DNA of 14,740 nt from Bacteroidales bacterium (lineage in GTDB: Bacteria > Bacteroidota > Bacteroidia > Bacteroidales > UBA4417), in assembly GCA_016707785.1 (NCBI GenBank), contig JADJGZ010000047.1:1-14740 (forward strand), given 5' to 3'. The notes under the pieces were generated by a model. It was not told where the DNA came from. It saw only the letters and a list, made by a program, of their open reading frames with translations, and ran no database searches. The position numbers and the translations under genes were made by a program. Shown in pieces: positions 1 through 8,632 of the stretch (its first letter is position 1; the number at the start of each line of letters is the position of its first letter).

Positions 1-995
1 GCTGGCATTATCAATAGCCGCCATATCTGAACCATCCACAATTCCATCCTGTGACTCATCCCCTCCATAAATTACGAAGACAGATCCCATCAATTTCAAG
101 TTGTTTCCATATGATTGTGATGCTGAAATACTGAGGTCATAATTGAAAGGTCCAGTCCCAGTCAAATCTATCGGAAGGTTTGTCCAGGTTTCGAGACTAT
201 TGCGATGTTTGATTACCAGGTAATAGGAACCTGATATCTCTCCCGGAATGCTGTTGATCAAAATTTCACCATTGGTTTTCAAATCAATATTTTCGAAGGA
301 GTATGCAATGGAATATGGTGCTGTAGGATTATGCAACTCAATAGTTACCTGGTCAGCAATGCCTGCTCCGAAATGAGGACCAGGGCCATCTGAAGCCTGG
401 TTCATGACACCTGCCCCGGCATATAGTCCCTCAAGAAAAGCTTTCAGGTTTAGTGTTTTAGTAGTAATGGTACCGGTAAGTGAAATATCATCAATTTGCC
501 AATCCTCTATTTGATATGAAGAACCATTCACTGCGAAAGCAAACTGGAAAGTGGATGAACCGACATCGGGAGTCGATATAGTCAGGTTTCTCGTCTCCGG
601 TCCATGAATACCCATTTGAGCTAATGACCAGGCAGGATTCCAGGTAGTCCCGCCATCGCTGGTTGTCCATACTTCACAGGAAGATTCGGAGCTATAAGAA
701 TAGATGTAACTTTTAAAGGAAAGATCAAGAGTAGTTTGTCCGGAAGTATTGATAACAGGAGACATCAGGTATGACCTTCCATAGAAATAGGGGTTATAAT
801 AGGAGAAACTGAGTTCTGGCGAGGTCCCACCGGCAGAATTGCCAATGTTAACCATCCAGTTTGAGAGTGCTCCTTCCCCACGCTTTTGCCAGCATTGTGG
901 AGGCGAACCAATTGACTGAGTACTGAAATCCTCGATATAAGGCAATGAAACAGCCGGGCATGGCAGGTAAAAGGTGAATGGTCCGGCCCAGTTGC
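1..995 (-). pseudogene. C-terminal segment: choice-of-anchor/MAM-like and dockerin-like regions, partial
   Basis: The frame read from about 993 down to base 1 has no stop and continues the same protein. It holds a beta-sandwich of the cleaved-adhesin/choice-of-anchor type (SLPYIEDFSTQSIGSPPQCW, then FQFAFAVNGSSYQIEDWQID). After that comes the Bacteroidota module LKAFLEGLYAGAGVMNQASD, then GSYYLVIKHRNSLETW, then GGDESQDGIVDGSDMAAIDN. The Asp-rich end resembles a dockerin or EF-hand calcium loop and usually precedes a T9SS sorting domain. There is no start codon at the segment's beginning, so it depends on reading through the frameshift. It is cut by the left window edge. Confidence 0.75.
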
Positions 996-2279
996 TAAAG
1001 AGCCGCTTCCACAATTACTCTGAACAAAATAACTATAGGAATTGCCCATGCTGAGCCCGTTTAAGGTAAATGGATTTGATGTAATACCTGTGATCATGGT
1101 TCCATTCCCCTGGGCAAACCCCGCTGGGCCCCATTCGATATTCCAGGCAGGAGAACTGGATGTCCAGCTGAGATCAGCAGAAGTTGTAGTGATGTTTGAT
1201 ACATTGAGTGCAGTAGGTGCCAGGCAGCTGTTGCATGTGATTTTAACCCAATAACGGTTGAGTGAGTCACATTTCAACTGGTCAGAATATGCCGGAGCTA
1301 TATATACAAAATAGGTTCCGGCTGAGGCTAACCTGGTAACAAATGAGACGTTTTCACCTGCCCATCTATCATAGGAACTATAGAATATAGCCGAGGAACA
1401 AGGGGCGGAAGCAATACCAAAAGTACAGAGGAATTCTGACTGCCCTGTCAATATTACATCAGTCGGTCCTGTGAGCGTGAAAGAGTACCAGTCGGTGTCA
1501 CGGTGTGTCCTGTTTAACCAGGCGGTACCACAAATTGTTTCACCGCAATTGATGGTCCCGGTTGCCGTAGGTATTATCTCACATCCATTGTTTGTGCTGC
1601 CGCCGCATGTTTCCGTTTCAGAGATTGAACCTGCCGGGCAATTGAAGTAATGGGTGCGGAAAGTTGTCCTGACCCATGCGCTTGCATCTGAAGCACTGCA
1701 TTGGGTGCGCACATAAACATCATACGCAGTGCCGGCTGTAAGACCGGTAAATGAATACCCGGGGGTGGTACTTATTAGGACGTTGGTACCCAATCCTTGA
1801 GTAAATCCGGCAGGACCCCATTCAAGGTCCCATTGGAGATTAGTCGACAATATAGAGGGTGTCCAGGAAAGATTAGCAGAGGTGGTAGTAAGGGTTGAAT
1901 TGGAAACAACCAGGTTTGTCGGTGGAAAACATGTATAGATATCCACATGGACCGGGCCGATCCTTTCTGATTCCCCATAGTCATATTGTGCCGAGACCTC
2001 ATAATCATACGCTCCTTTTGGAAGTGCGGGATCGTCGTAGGAAAGATCGGGAATATTACTGGCAATTATAATATTGTCGCGGTAAACATTGTAACCGGTA
2101 AAGGCAGATGAAATTGCATACTGATTATCTGTTTCAGGTTTTGATTGGTTAACACCTGTTTCGGCCAGATTATTAGGTGAATTTGGCACTTCTGTTTGTA
2201 TAAATTGAATGATTTTGGGTTGTGCCGAAATAGGTAACGGATCATTTAAAATGGGTTGAGATGATAGGTTCTGGACCAT
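765..2279 (-). pseudogene. Fn3-repeat segment, frameshifted at both ends
   Basis: This reading begins by chance at an ATG just after the first frameshift. It carries an Fn3-like region (YNVYRDNIIIASNIPD, then GAYDYEVSAQYDYGESE) and two clearer Fn3 domains with repeated wording: TTTSANLSWTPS with WDLEWGPAGFTQG, and TTTSADLSWTSS with WNIEWGPAGFAQG. Between the two lies a Cys-containing domain of about 130 residues (INCGETICGTAWLNRTHRDT), like the prepeptidase-C-type or Fn3-linked modules of Bacteroidota exoproteins. After about 998 the frame is wrong: the last ~77 residues are basic and unlike the rest. A shift by one base near 991-998 gives NWAGPFTFYLPCPAVSLPY, the normal link to the next domain. 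Confidence 0.75.
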
Positions 2280-4399
2280 GGGGTACTCTGTTGAGAATCA
2301 AGCACTGAGCTTTCAGAAACGAAACCCTGGAGCGTCCAGTTAAATTCCCAGCCCCATGCATCTTTTACGGAAAACCATCCGTAGCCACTGTTAATCATAT
2401 CGCCTTTCCCAACGACAGCAGGCCCAGGGCCCAAACCGGCAGGATACCCGTCGACGGTCTCAACTATTTCATAACCGAACCAGAATTCCTGAGTGCCATC
2501 AATCAGTATCGGGGAAGTGAGAGTCACATCATTCCATCCATTTATAAACGGATTGGTAACAACCTGTGAATGCAGTAATGTAGAAGCATTGGTTCCTTTC
2601 CAGACTTTCAAAGTGTAAGCAGCATTTGGATCAGCAGGAGCAAAACGGATCTTTTTAAGGTAGGTCCCGTCATAAGAGGCAATATCAGAAACCGGCCACC
2701 TGGAGGCAACACTAAAGGTAGCGGGTGCGCCATATCCAAGTCCGCCAGAGATGATTCCTTGATCCCAATGAATCCATTGGTCAGCCACTGAACCTGGAAT
2801 CATCCAGGTCAGATGTACATTGTTGAAGGCAGGACCTGTAACATTCGCCTGCAAATTAACAGGTGGTGCATAATAGGGTTGCAGGCAGAAATCCTGGGTG
2901 GTAGTATTTTCTGGGTCTATATTAATGGAGGAAATGGTCTGGCTTTCATCCTGATAGAAGGCAGTAACATTGTAGATTCCAACCGGTAATGATAATTGGT
3001 AATGACCTGTTGCATCAGAAGTAGTAGAATAATTCCCCGTTGTGATTGTAGCCCCGGCAATAGGTGTCGTACAATTGGGTTGTTCAGCAACAATTCCTTC
3101 AAGGGTGCCCACAATTGTATTCATTTCAAATTGCACCTGGTTAATAAACTGTCCAAGTCCTGTATTAGCCTCTGGGGGTGCAACAGGATCGGGGTTGATG
3201 CCGTAATCATAAAATAGCAGGCCGCGATGAGTCTCCGTATAAAATGAACTCCAGAATGCTGTGCAGTCATAGCTATTGGAATTTTCATCTACGGCAACCA
3301 CAATATTACTACCTGTGTAATGAAATGGCGTGGGCAAGAGAATCTCAACCCAGGTTCCGGCAATAGGTTCAGGAATTGTTCCCGAGAAGACTTGATTCAT
3401 TGAAGTTACCGGCACCCAATCTGCTGTGCCTGCAAACTCTGTTTTGGCTGTATTTCCCAGGTAGACGGTCCAGTTATTCGAGTTTGAAAAGCTTGAAACA
3501 CCGCCGGCATAGTAGAACCTGATCTTTGAAATGAACCCGCTTGTACCACTACCATCGTTTATTTCACTTCCGAGATAGATCTGCTGACTGTAACTGTAAT
3601 CGTAACAAGAGTTTATTGGAAATTGTTGTGAAAGATCGGATCCATTTCCTATTTGAATATTGATTCCTGCCCCATATTCATAAGCGCCCATATCAATTGT
3701 ATATTCGTTGATTCTGGGATTTCCATCCAGGTCCAATGTCTGAAAGTTAAAATCATTCCATCCTGCATCAATACAAGGACTAGCATCTAGTAACCTGAAA
3801 TTGCCTGATTCCGGATTGACGAAATTCGGATCTGAAGAAATATTCCCTGAACCATCGGGCTGGGGATCGCTGCAGCAATAAACAAATGTATTTCCGTCAT
3901 AATTTGAAGGATTACCTGAATTATCAGTATTTCCCCAAATAAGGCAATTTTGAAACTCCCCGCCATTTATTACATTGCTCGTTCCGCCCCAATTCAAAGC
4001 GGTATTATTTGTTATGGTACATCCGATAATAAAAATATTCTGGTTTCCATAATAATCACCCCAGTCGCAGTAGACTCCGCCTCCGCCCACCGGTGAATTT
4101 GGTGCGCTGTTATTGGTAATAAGGCAATTCACCAGTTTTCCTGTATGTACCAGATTTACTCCGCCTCCGCCTCCATTCCAGTCGTTATCATTTGTATTTG
4201 TATTTCCGGAAATGATACAGTTGACAATTTCAGCATCTGCATTACAATCTCCCATATATACTCCACCACCAGCACTGCCTGCGGAATTATTCTGAATTGT
4301 GCAATTTAATACTTTTGCACCTGATCCAAAGCCAATAATAGCAAGTCCACCACCTCCATCGATTGGTGAAGAATTATCTTTAATAATGCAGTTGCATAT
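2246..4399 (-). pseudogene. Central segment: beta-helix, lectin-like and carboxypeptidase-regulatory-like domains
   Basis: This segment is in the same frame as the N-terminal one; the longest ATG-initiated reading starts at 4255. Asn/Gly/Cys-rich coils such as LVNCLITNNS and FQNCLIWGNT mark a right-handed parallel beta-helix, closed near 3671 by the usual ending NPRINEYTIDMGAYEYG. A region of about 190 residues follows that resembles an adhesion or lectin sandwich (YLGSEIN, then NIVVAVDENSNSYDC). Next, near 2880-3110, is a carboxypeptidase-regulatory-like fold (GTLEGIVAEQPNCTTPIAGA, then SDATGHYQLSLPVGIYNV). A second sandwich region ends in WGWEFNWTLQGFVSE. The frame then runs into a short unrelated tail after the C4 run at 2280-2283. 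Adding one C there restores continuity into the next segment. Confidence 0.75.
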
Positions 4400-4804
4400 T
4401 TAAGGTGAAGCATCCAATATCAAAATCCCACCCCCATACAAGACATAATCTGTCGAAGAATTTCCATGCTGAATAGTAAACCCTATAACCTGGCAGGATG
4501 AAATTTCGTTAAGATCAAAAGTAATAACTCGTCCCGAATTACTACCATCAATTATAGTATTTGAAATGAAACCGGGATTCCCGGTTGTGAAGTAATTGGA
4601 ACAAAGAATAATGTTCTTTCCGTAGAGGTTTAAATTCTCATAATAGGTACCCGGTTCAACCAGAACGATATCACCATCGACGGACGCAATAATACCTTCC
4701 TGGATTGAATTATAGGTTGCAGGAACATGCAGGATTGCGCAAAATCCGATATAAGGGAGGGCGATGAAAACAAAAAGTAAGGCAGATAACAGGATTTTTT
4801 TCAT
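4400..4804 (-). pseudogene. N-terminal segment: signal peptide and start of beta-helix
   Basis: The 134-residue open segment starts with ATG and a clear Sec signal peptide (Lys-Lys then a hydrophobic stretch to about residue 22). It is followed by the typical opening of pectin-lyase-fold proteins: HVPATYNSIQEGI, then GDIVLVEPGTYYENL at about residues 44-58. It ends at TAA (4400-4402). The same frame continues open beyond that stop with coil repeats of the same kind (CNCIIKDNSSP, then GGGGLAIIGFG), so the stop looks like a nonsense change rather than a natural end. If it is real, the cell would make only a short exported fragment. Confidence 0.8.
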
Positions 4805-5377
4805 GGCAACTGAATTATTTGATGTTATAATTAAATGTGCATTAATGTTCGATTTAAATATTACTGATTATACCCAAGCGGAATAGGTTTGCGATCAGTC
4901 AATTGACGGACAATTAATATTCTCGTTATAACTCATTCTGATCAGTTTCCGACAGTTGACGGATTGCAAACTTGTAAAGAATGAGAATAATCTCCAAAAG
5001 CCTATAAATCAGGAAAAAATATCCCGATTTGATCACCCATTCAAGTCCATATCAAATGCCCGGTATATAGGTAACAGGGCATTGGTATCATTTTATCAAT
5101 TCGATACTTTAAATAAAAATTCTTTCTATTAAGATACGAACTTTCTGGCTAAAAATCAAATTGCCCGGAGAAAGAACTAAAATTTCAATTTCATGTGTAA
5201 TTCAAGCATTTGCTATGTATTAAGTCATTTGGAACAGCAACCTGTTTTTTTATACATCGCAACGAAAACCCGTCGCTTTTTGAACCGGCAATTCTGATAA
5301 TAGCAGGAGTTCTTCCAAAAGTAAAAAGCTATTCAATTTGCACTTTCTGAATTTTCTCAGCACCCCATTCAAATAGA
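4805..5377. other. 573-bp gene-free stretch with nested short repeats
   Basis: I see no convincing gene on either strand. Bases 4887-4971 hold a nested pattern: GATCAGT then TTGACGGA occurs twice (4893-4910 with a 3-bp gap, 4940-4963 with a 9-bp gap). It is enclosed by a 9-of-10 inverted pair, GTTTGCGATC (4887-4896) and GATTGCAAAC (4962-4971). The first copy contains the perfect palindrome GTCAATTGAC (4898-4907). This lies about 85-170 bp upstream of the large minus-strand gene, a reasonable place for an operator, but no regulator can be named. An imperfect 8-bp stem (5006-5013 with 5023-5030) is the only terminator-like structure after the lipoprotein gene, and it is weak. Confidence 0.45.
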
Positions 5378-6595
5378 TTAATCCTTCAGACAACGAACAG
5401 AAAAACCTGTTGATTTAGCAGAATAATATATGGCTGCACTAGCGTAATTATTGGTAATGCTTAGGTAATAGATAGCTTCTGAAGAAGCCTCATTTGAACT
5501 CCACCAGAACGTTTGGTCGCCACTGTGGTAGGATGTGCCCCAATTAATACGATAACCTGCAGGATAACCTGAAAAGCCTGTTGCATTTCTCATTTCAGGA
5601 TAATCTGTATTACCAACCGTACCGGTTCCGGTGTGAAATGTCCAGCCAGTTGCTGTTGCTAATGCTTTAGCATATTTGTTTCCGGTTGTTGTGCCATCGT
5701 AGTTATACCCGTGATCCTGAAGGAATAACTCCAAATCTTCCCAATCGGAATTTGAAGGAATATGCCAACCGCTGGGACAAAGTTTTGTATTCACTGCATA
5801 TCCATTGTATAATGCACCATAAGTTTCTTTAAACGAAGTTTCATCGTTGTTATACCAGCAGTAGGCAGCAGTGGTTAAATTAAACCATTCGTTGTTTTCA
5901 GTTACCAGGGGAATATCTGTACCATCATTATATTTTGTAGTTTTCAAATTTTCCGCCATCCACGTTTGAGTGCCAAGAGTTATGGTAGGGTAAACATTTC
6001 CGCTTGTATCAGTAACAGTAACAGGCACAGGGGCAGTTACATTAATAGTTACTGTTTTACTGATTGTATTATACTCAACTATATTGGTCGGGGTAAAATC
6101 AACTTTCAGATTCTGATTGGCGCCTTCATTTAGTTGTGTACCAGCAGCAGGTGTATATGCAAAGATGCCGGACACATCGGCAGTTGCATTTAATTGAGTA
6201 GCACTAAGCAAAGTACCAAAACTGATATCTGCCGGGTTTGCCCAGGTGATAACCGGATCTTTTTTAGCTACTACATTAATTTTTACAGTTTTGCTGGCCT
6301 GATTGTAGTTGGAGGCATCAGTTGGCTTGAATTCTACTTTCAAATCCTGGTTCATACCTGTAGTTAATGTGGTTCCCATAGCAGGTGTGTACACAAAAGT
6401 GCCGGCAACATCGGCTGTTGCGTTTAACTGTGTTGCACTGAGTACCGTGCCAAAACTGATGTCGGCCGGATTTGCCCAGGTAATCACCGGGTCTTTTTTT
6501 TTTGTTGTCTCATCTTTTTTGCAACTAACTGTAATTGTTGTTAACAAGCCTGTTAGAATAAAAAAATAAATTGCTGGTCTGATTTTGATTTTCAT
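5378..6595 (-). CDS. FISUMP-domain surface lipoprotein with two Ig-like repeats
   Basis: The 405-residue protein starts with a lipoprotein signal peptide whose lipobox ends at Cys25 (TVSC). The residues after Cys, Lys-Lys-Asp-Glu, fit the Bacteroidota surface lipoprotein export signal (Lys followed by acidic residues), so outer-leaflet display is inferred. Residues 33-110 and 111-187 are two close copies of an Ig-like repeat beginning KKDPVITWANPADISFGT. The C-terminal half (about 196-405) is a FISUMP domain (Fibrobacter succinogenes major paralogous domain): GTQTWMAENLKTTKYNDGTD, LCPSGWHIPSNSDWEDLE, ATGFSGYPAGYR, FWWSSNEASSEA and a final GFSVRCLKD. The family is common in secreted Bacteroidota and Fibrobacter proteins and has no firmly known role. 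A run of ten A's encodes Lys32-Lys34, a possible slippage site. The gene is monocistronic by context, divergent from the histidine kinase. Confidence 0.92.
   Translation of the reverse strand: MKIKIRPAIYFFILTGLLTTITVSCKKDETTKKKDPVITWANPADISFGTVLSATQLNATADVAGTFVYTPAMGTTLTTGMNQDLKVEFKPTDASNYNQASKTVKINVVAKKDPVITWANPADISFGTLLSATQLNATADVSGIFAYTPAAGTQLNEGANQNLKVDFTPTNIVEYNTISKTVTINVTAPVPVTVTDTSGNVYPTITLGTQTWMAENLKTTKYNDGTDIPLVTENNEWFNLTTAAYCWYNNDETSFKETYGALYNGYAVNTKLCPSGWHIPSNSDWEDLELFLQDHGYNYDGTTTGNKYAKALATATGWTFHTGTGTVGNTDYPEMRNATGFSGYPAGYRINWGTSYHSGDQTFWWSSNEASSEAIYYLSITNNYASAAIYYSAKSTGFSVRCLKD
6035..6499 (-). repeat. Two tandem 78-residue coding repeats in the FISUMP lipoprotein
   Basis: Unit 1 is 6266-6499 and unit 2 is 6035-6265. 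Both begin with the same words (DPVITWANPADISFGT, then LSATQLNATADV) and end in SKTVxINV. They are also close at the DNA level, for example the shared run around gggtttgcccaggt, so the duplication looks recent or gene-converted. Such Ig-like stalk repeats usually lift a C-terminal domain off the cell surface. Confidence 0.85.
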
Positions 6596-6791
6596 TAGAT
6601 GGAAATTTTTGGTTAAAAATTAAAGTCAAGAGAAAGTGTTTTTTGTGATAAATGATCAAGAACGAATTGATTGCCATTGAGTAGATTTTTCAGAATTCGT
6701 ATAGTTCGTTTAGAGCTTTTAATTACCATAAAATTAAGTACTTATAAAGAGGTGAAAAGACGATTTTACACAACAGGCATGAAATGCAGGA

Positions 6792-6817
6792 TGACAGGCC
6801 CAATATTCTTGACAGGC
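6792..6817 (+). promoter_or_regulatory. Direct-repeat candidate regulator site upstream of the kinase gene
   Basis: TGACAGGC occurs twice (6792-6799 and 6810-6817) with a 10-bp gap. The pair is bracketed by AAATGCA at 6782-6788 and 6820-6826. It lies 57 bp before the kinase ATG in the divergent region shared with the lipoprotein gene. LytTR regulators bind pairs of direct repeats, usually about two helical turns apart; here the spacing is 18 bp, a little short. Autoregulation is therefore a guess from position and repeat form. Confidence 0.3.
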
Positions 6818-6874
6818 TAAAATGCAACCGGGATTAAATAGATGTAAATTGCAGTTATAAAAATTGCTGCCTTC

Positions 6875-7924
6875 ATGAGAAGAAAAATTAAAATAGCGAG
6901 ATTAGGGATTCAACTATTTTTATGGATCATTCTCACCTTTTTCCTGCTATATTTTATTTATGATGCAAATGCACCATTTTTGCAACAATTTATTGCCACA
7001 CTAATTGTAACAGCATTCACAGCAGTTCCTTCATTCTTCTCAACAAGGGTTCTCGTTCCCAGGCTGCTTTATCGTAAAAAAATCAGGAAATTTATTTTTG
7101 CTTTATTATTGGCGGCAGTATTTAATTCTCTGCTGACCTATCTGCTTGCCGGCGCTTTATATTATGAAATAGGGGGGAACAATATTTTCAGAGACCTACC
7201 TACAATCATATTCCTGGTTTCGTTTTTTTTAATTGTCAATTTTATAGTAATTACAGTCAGTTCAGCTATCCAGATCATTGTTGACCGCTTTGGAATGGAA
7301 GAACATTTACATATAGTTGAAAATGAAAAGATCAGTACAGAATTGGCTTTTTTAAGGGCGCAGATAAATCCTCATTTTCTTTTTAATGTGCTGAATACCA
7401 TTTATTTCCAGATCAATAAAGAAAACAGGGAAGCAAGAAATTCAGTTGAAAAACTTTCAGAAATGCTTCGATACCAGTTATATGAATGTACTTCCGACAG
7501 GATTGACATATCGAAAGAACTGGCTTATATCGAAAATTATGTGGCAGTTCAGCAATTGCGAATGGAAGCTGGCACTGATTTACAGATCAATCTGCCCCAA
7601 GATCCCATTTCATTTAAAATTGCTCCTTTGTTAATTTTACCGTTACTTGAAAATGCTTTTAAGCATATCTCAAATTATAAAGACCCAGCCCAAAACAAAC
7701 TATATATTAAAATCACCATTGAACCAGGTGCTCTCTTTGTGGTAAATATATCAAATACCTATAATTTACATGATCAACCCGGGCTGTTGAAGAACTCGAG
7801 TGGTGTTGGACTGAAAAATCTTGAACGGCGACTGGCATTGCTTTATCCGGGTAAATACTGGCTTACCCTTAAACGAAATGAAGATACCTATAATACAACC
7901 CTAACAATTCAATATGATGATTAA
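6875..7924 (+). CDS. LytS/YpdA-type membrane sensor histidine kinase
   Basis: The 349-residue protein has four hydrophobic segments (about residues 11-29, 38-60, 72-97 and 108-136). A short linker follows, then a His_kinase-type domain (PF06580 family). The phosphoacceptor His167 sits in AQINPHFLFNVLNTI, the N-box is ILPLLENAFKHI (Asn260) and the G-box is SSGVGLKNLERRLALLYP (310-325). It would autophosphorylate on His and pass phosphate to the regulator encoded next. There is no separate sensory domain, so the signal is probably read within or near the membrane. Its end overlaps the regulator start by 11 bp, implying translational coupling. The ATG at 6875 is the first in frame and leaves a normal basic start before the first membrane segment. 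The signal is unknown. Confidence 0.93.
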   Translation: MRRKIKIARLGIQLFLWIILTFFLLYFIYDANAPFLQQFIATLIVTAFTAVPSFFSTRVLVPRLLYRKKIRKFIFALLLAAVFNSLLTYLLAGALYYEIGGNNIFRDLPTIIFLVSFFLIVNFIVITVSSAIQIIVDRFGMEEHLHIVENEKISTELAFLRAQINPHFLFNVLNTIYFQINKENREARNSVEKLSEMLRYQLYECTSDRIDISKELAYIENYVAVQQLRMEAGTDLQINLPQDPISFKIAPLLILPLLENAFKHISNYKDPAQNKLYIKITIEPGALFVVNISNTYNLHDQPGLLKNSSGVGLKNLERRLALLYPGKYWLTLKRNEDTYNTTLTIQYDD

Positions 7925-8621
7925 TTGTCTAGTTGTTGATGATGAACCTATTGCCCGTGAAGGAATTTTGGAATATATCAGGCAAATTGATTATTTAAAC
8001 CCGGTAGCCCAGTGCAAGAGTGCTGCGGAAGCTGCTGGTCTTTTGCAAAAGAATAAAATTGACTTGATTTTTATTGATATTCAAATGCCAAAATTAAGCG
8101 GGATAGAATTTGTAAAAGCACTGGCAAATCCACCGCTCATTATTTTTACTACAGCCTATTCTGAATATGCCCTGGAAGGTTTTGAACTCGATGTGGTGGA
8201 TTACCTGCTTAAACCTATTTCCTTTGCAAGATTCCTGAAATCAGTGGAAAAAGTTCAAAATTACCTTCATGCAAGAAATAAGGAACTTAGCATTTCACGG
8301 GATTTCTTTTTCATCAAATGCAATGGTAAAATTGAGAAGATCCTGATGGATGATGTGATTTATATCGAAGCTATGGCAAATTATGTCATCATCCATACCC
8401 GGATTAAAAAGTACATTACCTATCTGACTTTCTCAGGCATTGAAGAGCAACTTCCATCAGATCTTTTTGTCAGGGTACATAAGTCTTTCCTGGTTGCAAT
8501 TGCATCTATTCAAACGATTGATGGTAACGAAGTGATTACGGGATCCATGCGGCTTCCATTGAGTAAAAATTACAGAAGTGAAGTAATGCACCGGATAGAT
8601 TCCAGGCTGATGAAGAGATAG
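7914..8621 (+). CDS. LytTR-family response regulator
   Basis: The 235-residue protein has a receiver domain (about 1-118) with the acidic pair Asp10-Glu11 (VVDDEP), phosphoacceptor Asp55 (FIDIQMP), Thr79/Thr80 and Lys100 (YLLKPI). A LytTR DNA-binding domain follows (about 131-232) with KIEKILMDDVIYIEAMANYV, FVRVHKSFLVA and LPLSKNYR, all typical of the family. It is the partner of the preceding kinase, with which it overlaps by 11 bp, and both make a two-gene operon. The targets are unknown; the direct repeats at 6792-6817 are a possible autoregulatory site. The gene ends 11 bp from the convergent outer-membrane protein gene. An 8-bp inverted pair, GGATAGAT (8593-8600) and ATCTATCC (8623-8630), spans the end without a T tract. 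Confidence 0.94.
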   Translation: MMINCLVVDDEPIAREGILEYIRQIDYLNPVAQCKSAAEAAGLLQKNKIDLIFIDIQMPKLSGIEFVKALANPPLIIFTTAYSEYALEGFELDVVDYLLKPISFARFLKSVEKVQNYLHARNKELSISRDFFFIKCNGKIEKILMDDVIYIEAMANYVIIHTRIKKYITYLTFSGIEEQLPSDLFVRVHKSFLVAIASIQTIDGNEVITGSMRLPLSKNYRSEVMHRIDSRLMKR

Positions 8622-8632
8622 TATCTATCCTG

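Larger units (their letters stand above)
1..4804 (-). pseudogene. Broken large secreted beta-helix/Fn3/adhesin-type protein (whole locus, partial at left edge)
   Basis: Four open segments on the minus strand join into one protein of more than 1,590 residues when three lesions are bridged: an in-frame TAA at 4400-4402, a missing base in the C4 run (plus-strand GGGG, 2280-2283), and a missing base near 991-998. Sequence character and domain logic continue across every lesion. Order: signal peptide, right-handed beta-helix, a lectin-like stretch, a carboxypeptidase-regulatory-like domain, a second beta-sandwich-like region, three Fn3-type domains, a choice-of-anchor/MAM-like domain and a dockerin-like calcium-binding region. 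The C-terminus, where a T9SS sorting domain would be expected, is outside the window. By family it would be an exported surface or secreted protein binding polymers or cells; the exact ligand cannot be told. It may be a true pseudogene or an intact gene with assembly errors. Confidence 0.85.

Noticed and set aside
1042..1254. Small plus-strand reading inside the large secreted gene, and similar ones at 2996-3217, 4113-4295, 6309-6569 and 12524-12881
   Set aside because: Each is antisense to a clear coding region and shows no recognisable domain or start signal.
5259..5281. Terminator with stem gcaacg/cgtcgc and T5
   Set aside because: It would act on the plus strand, where no gene precedes it; the stem has a mismatch on that strand.
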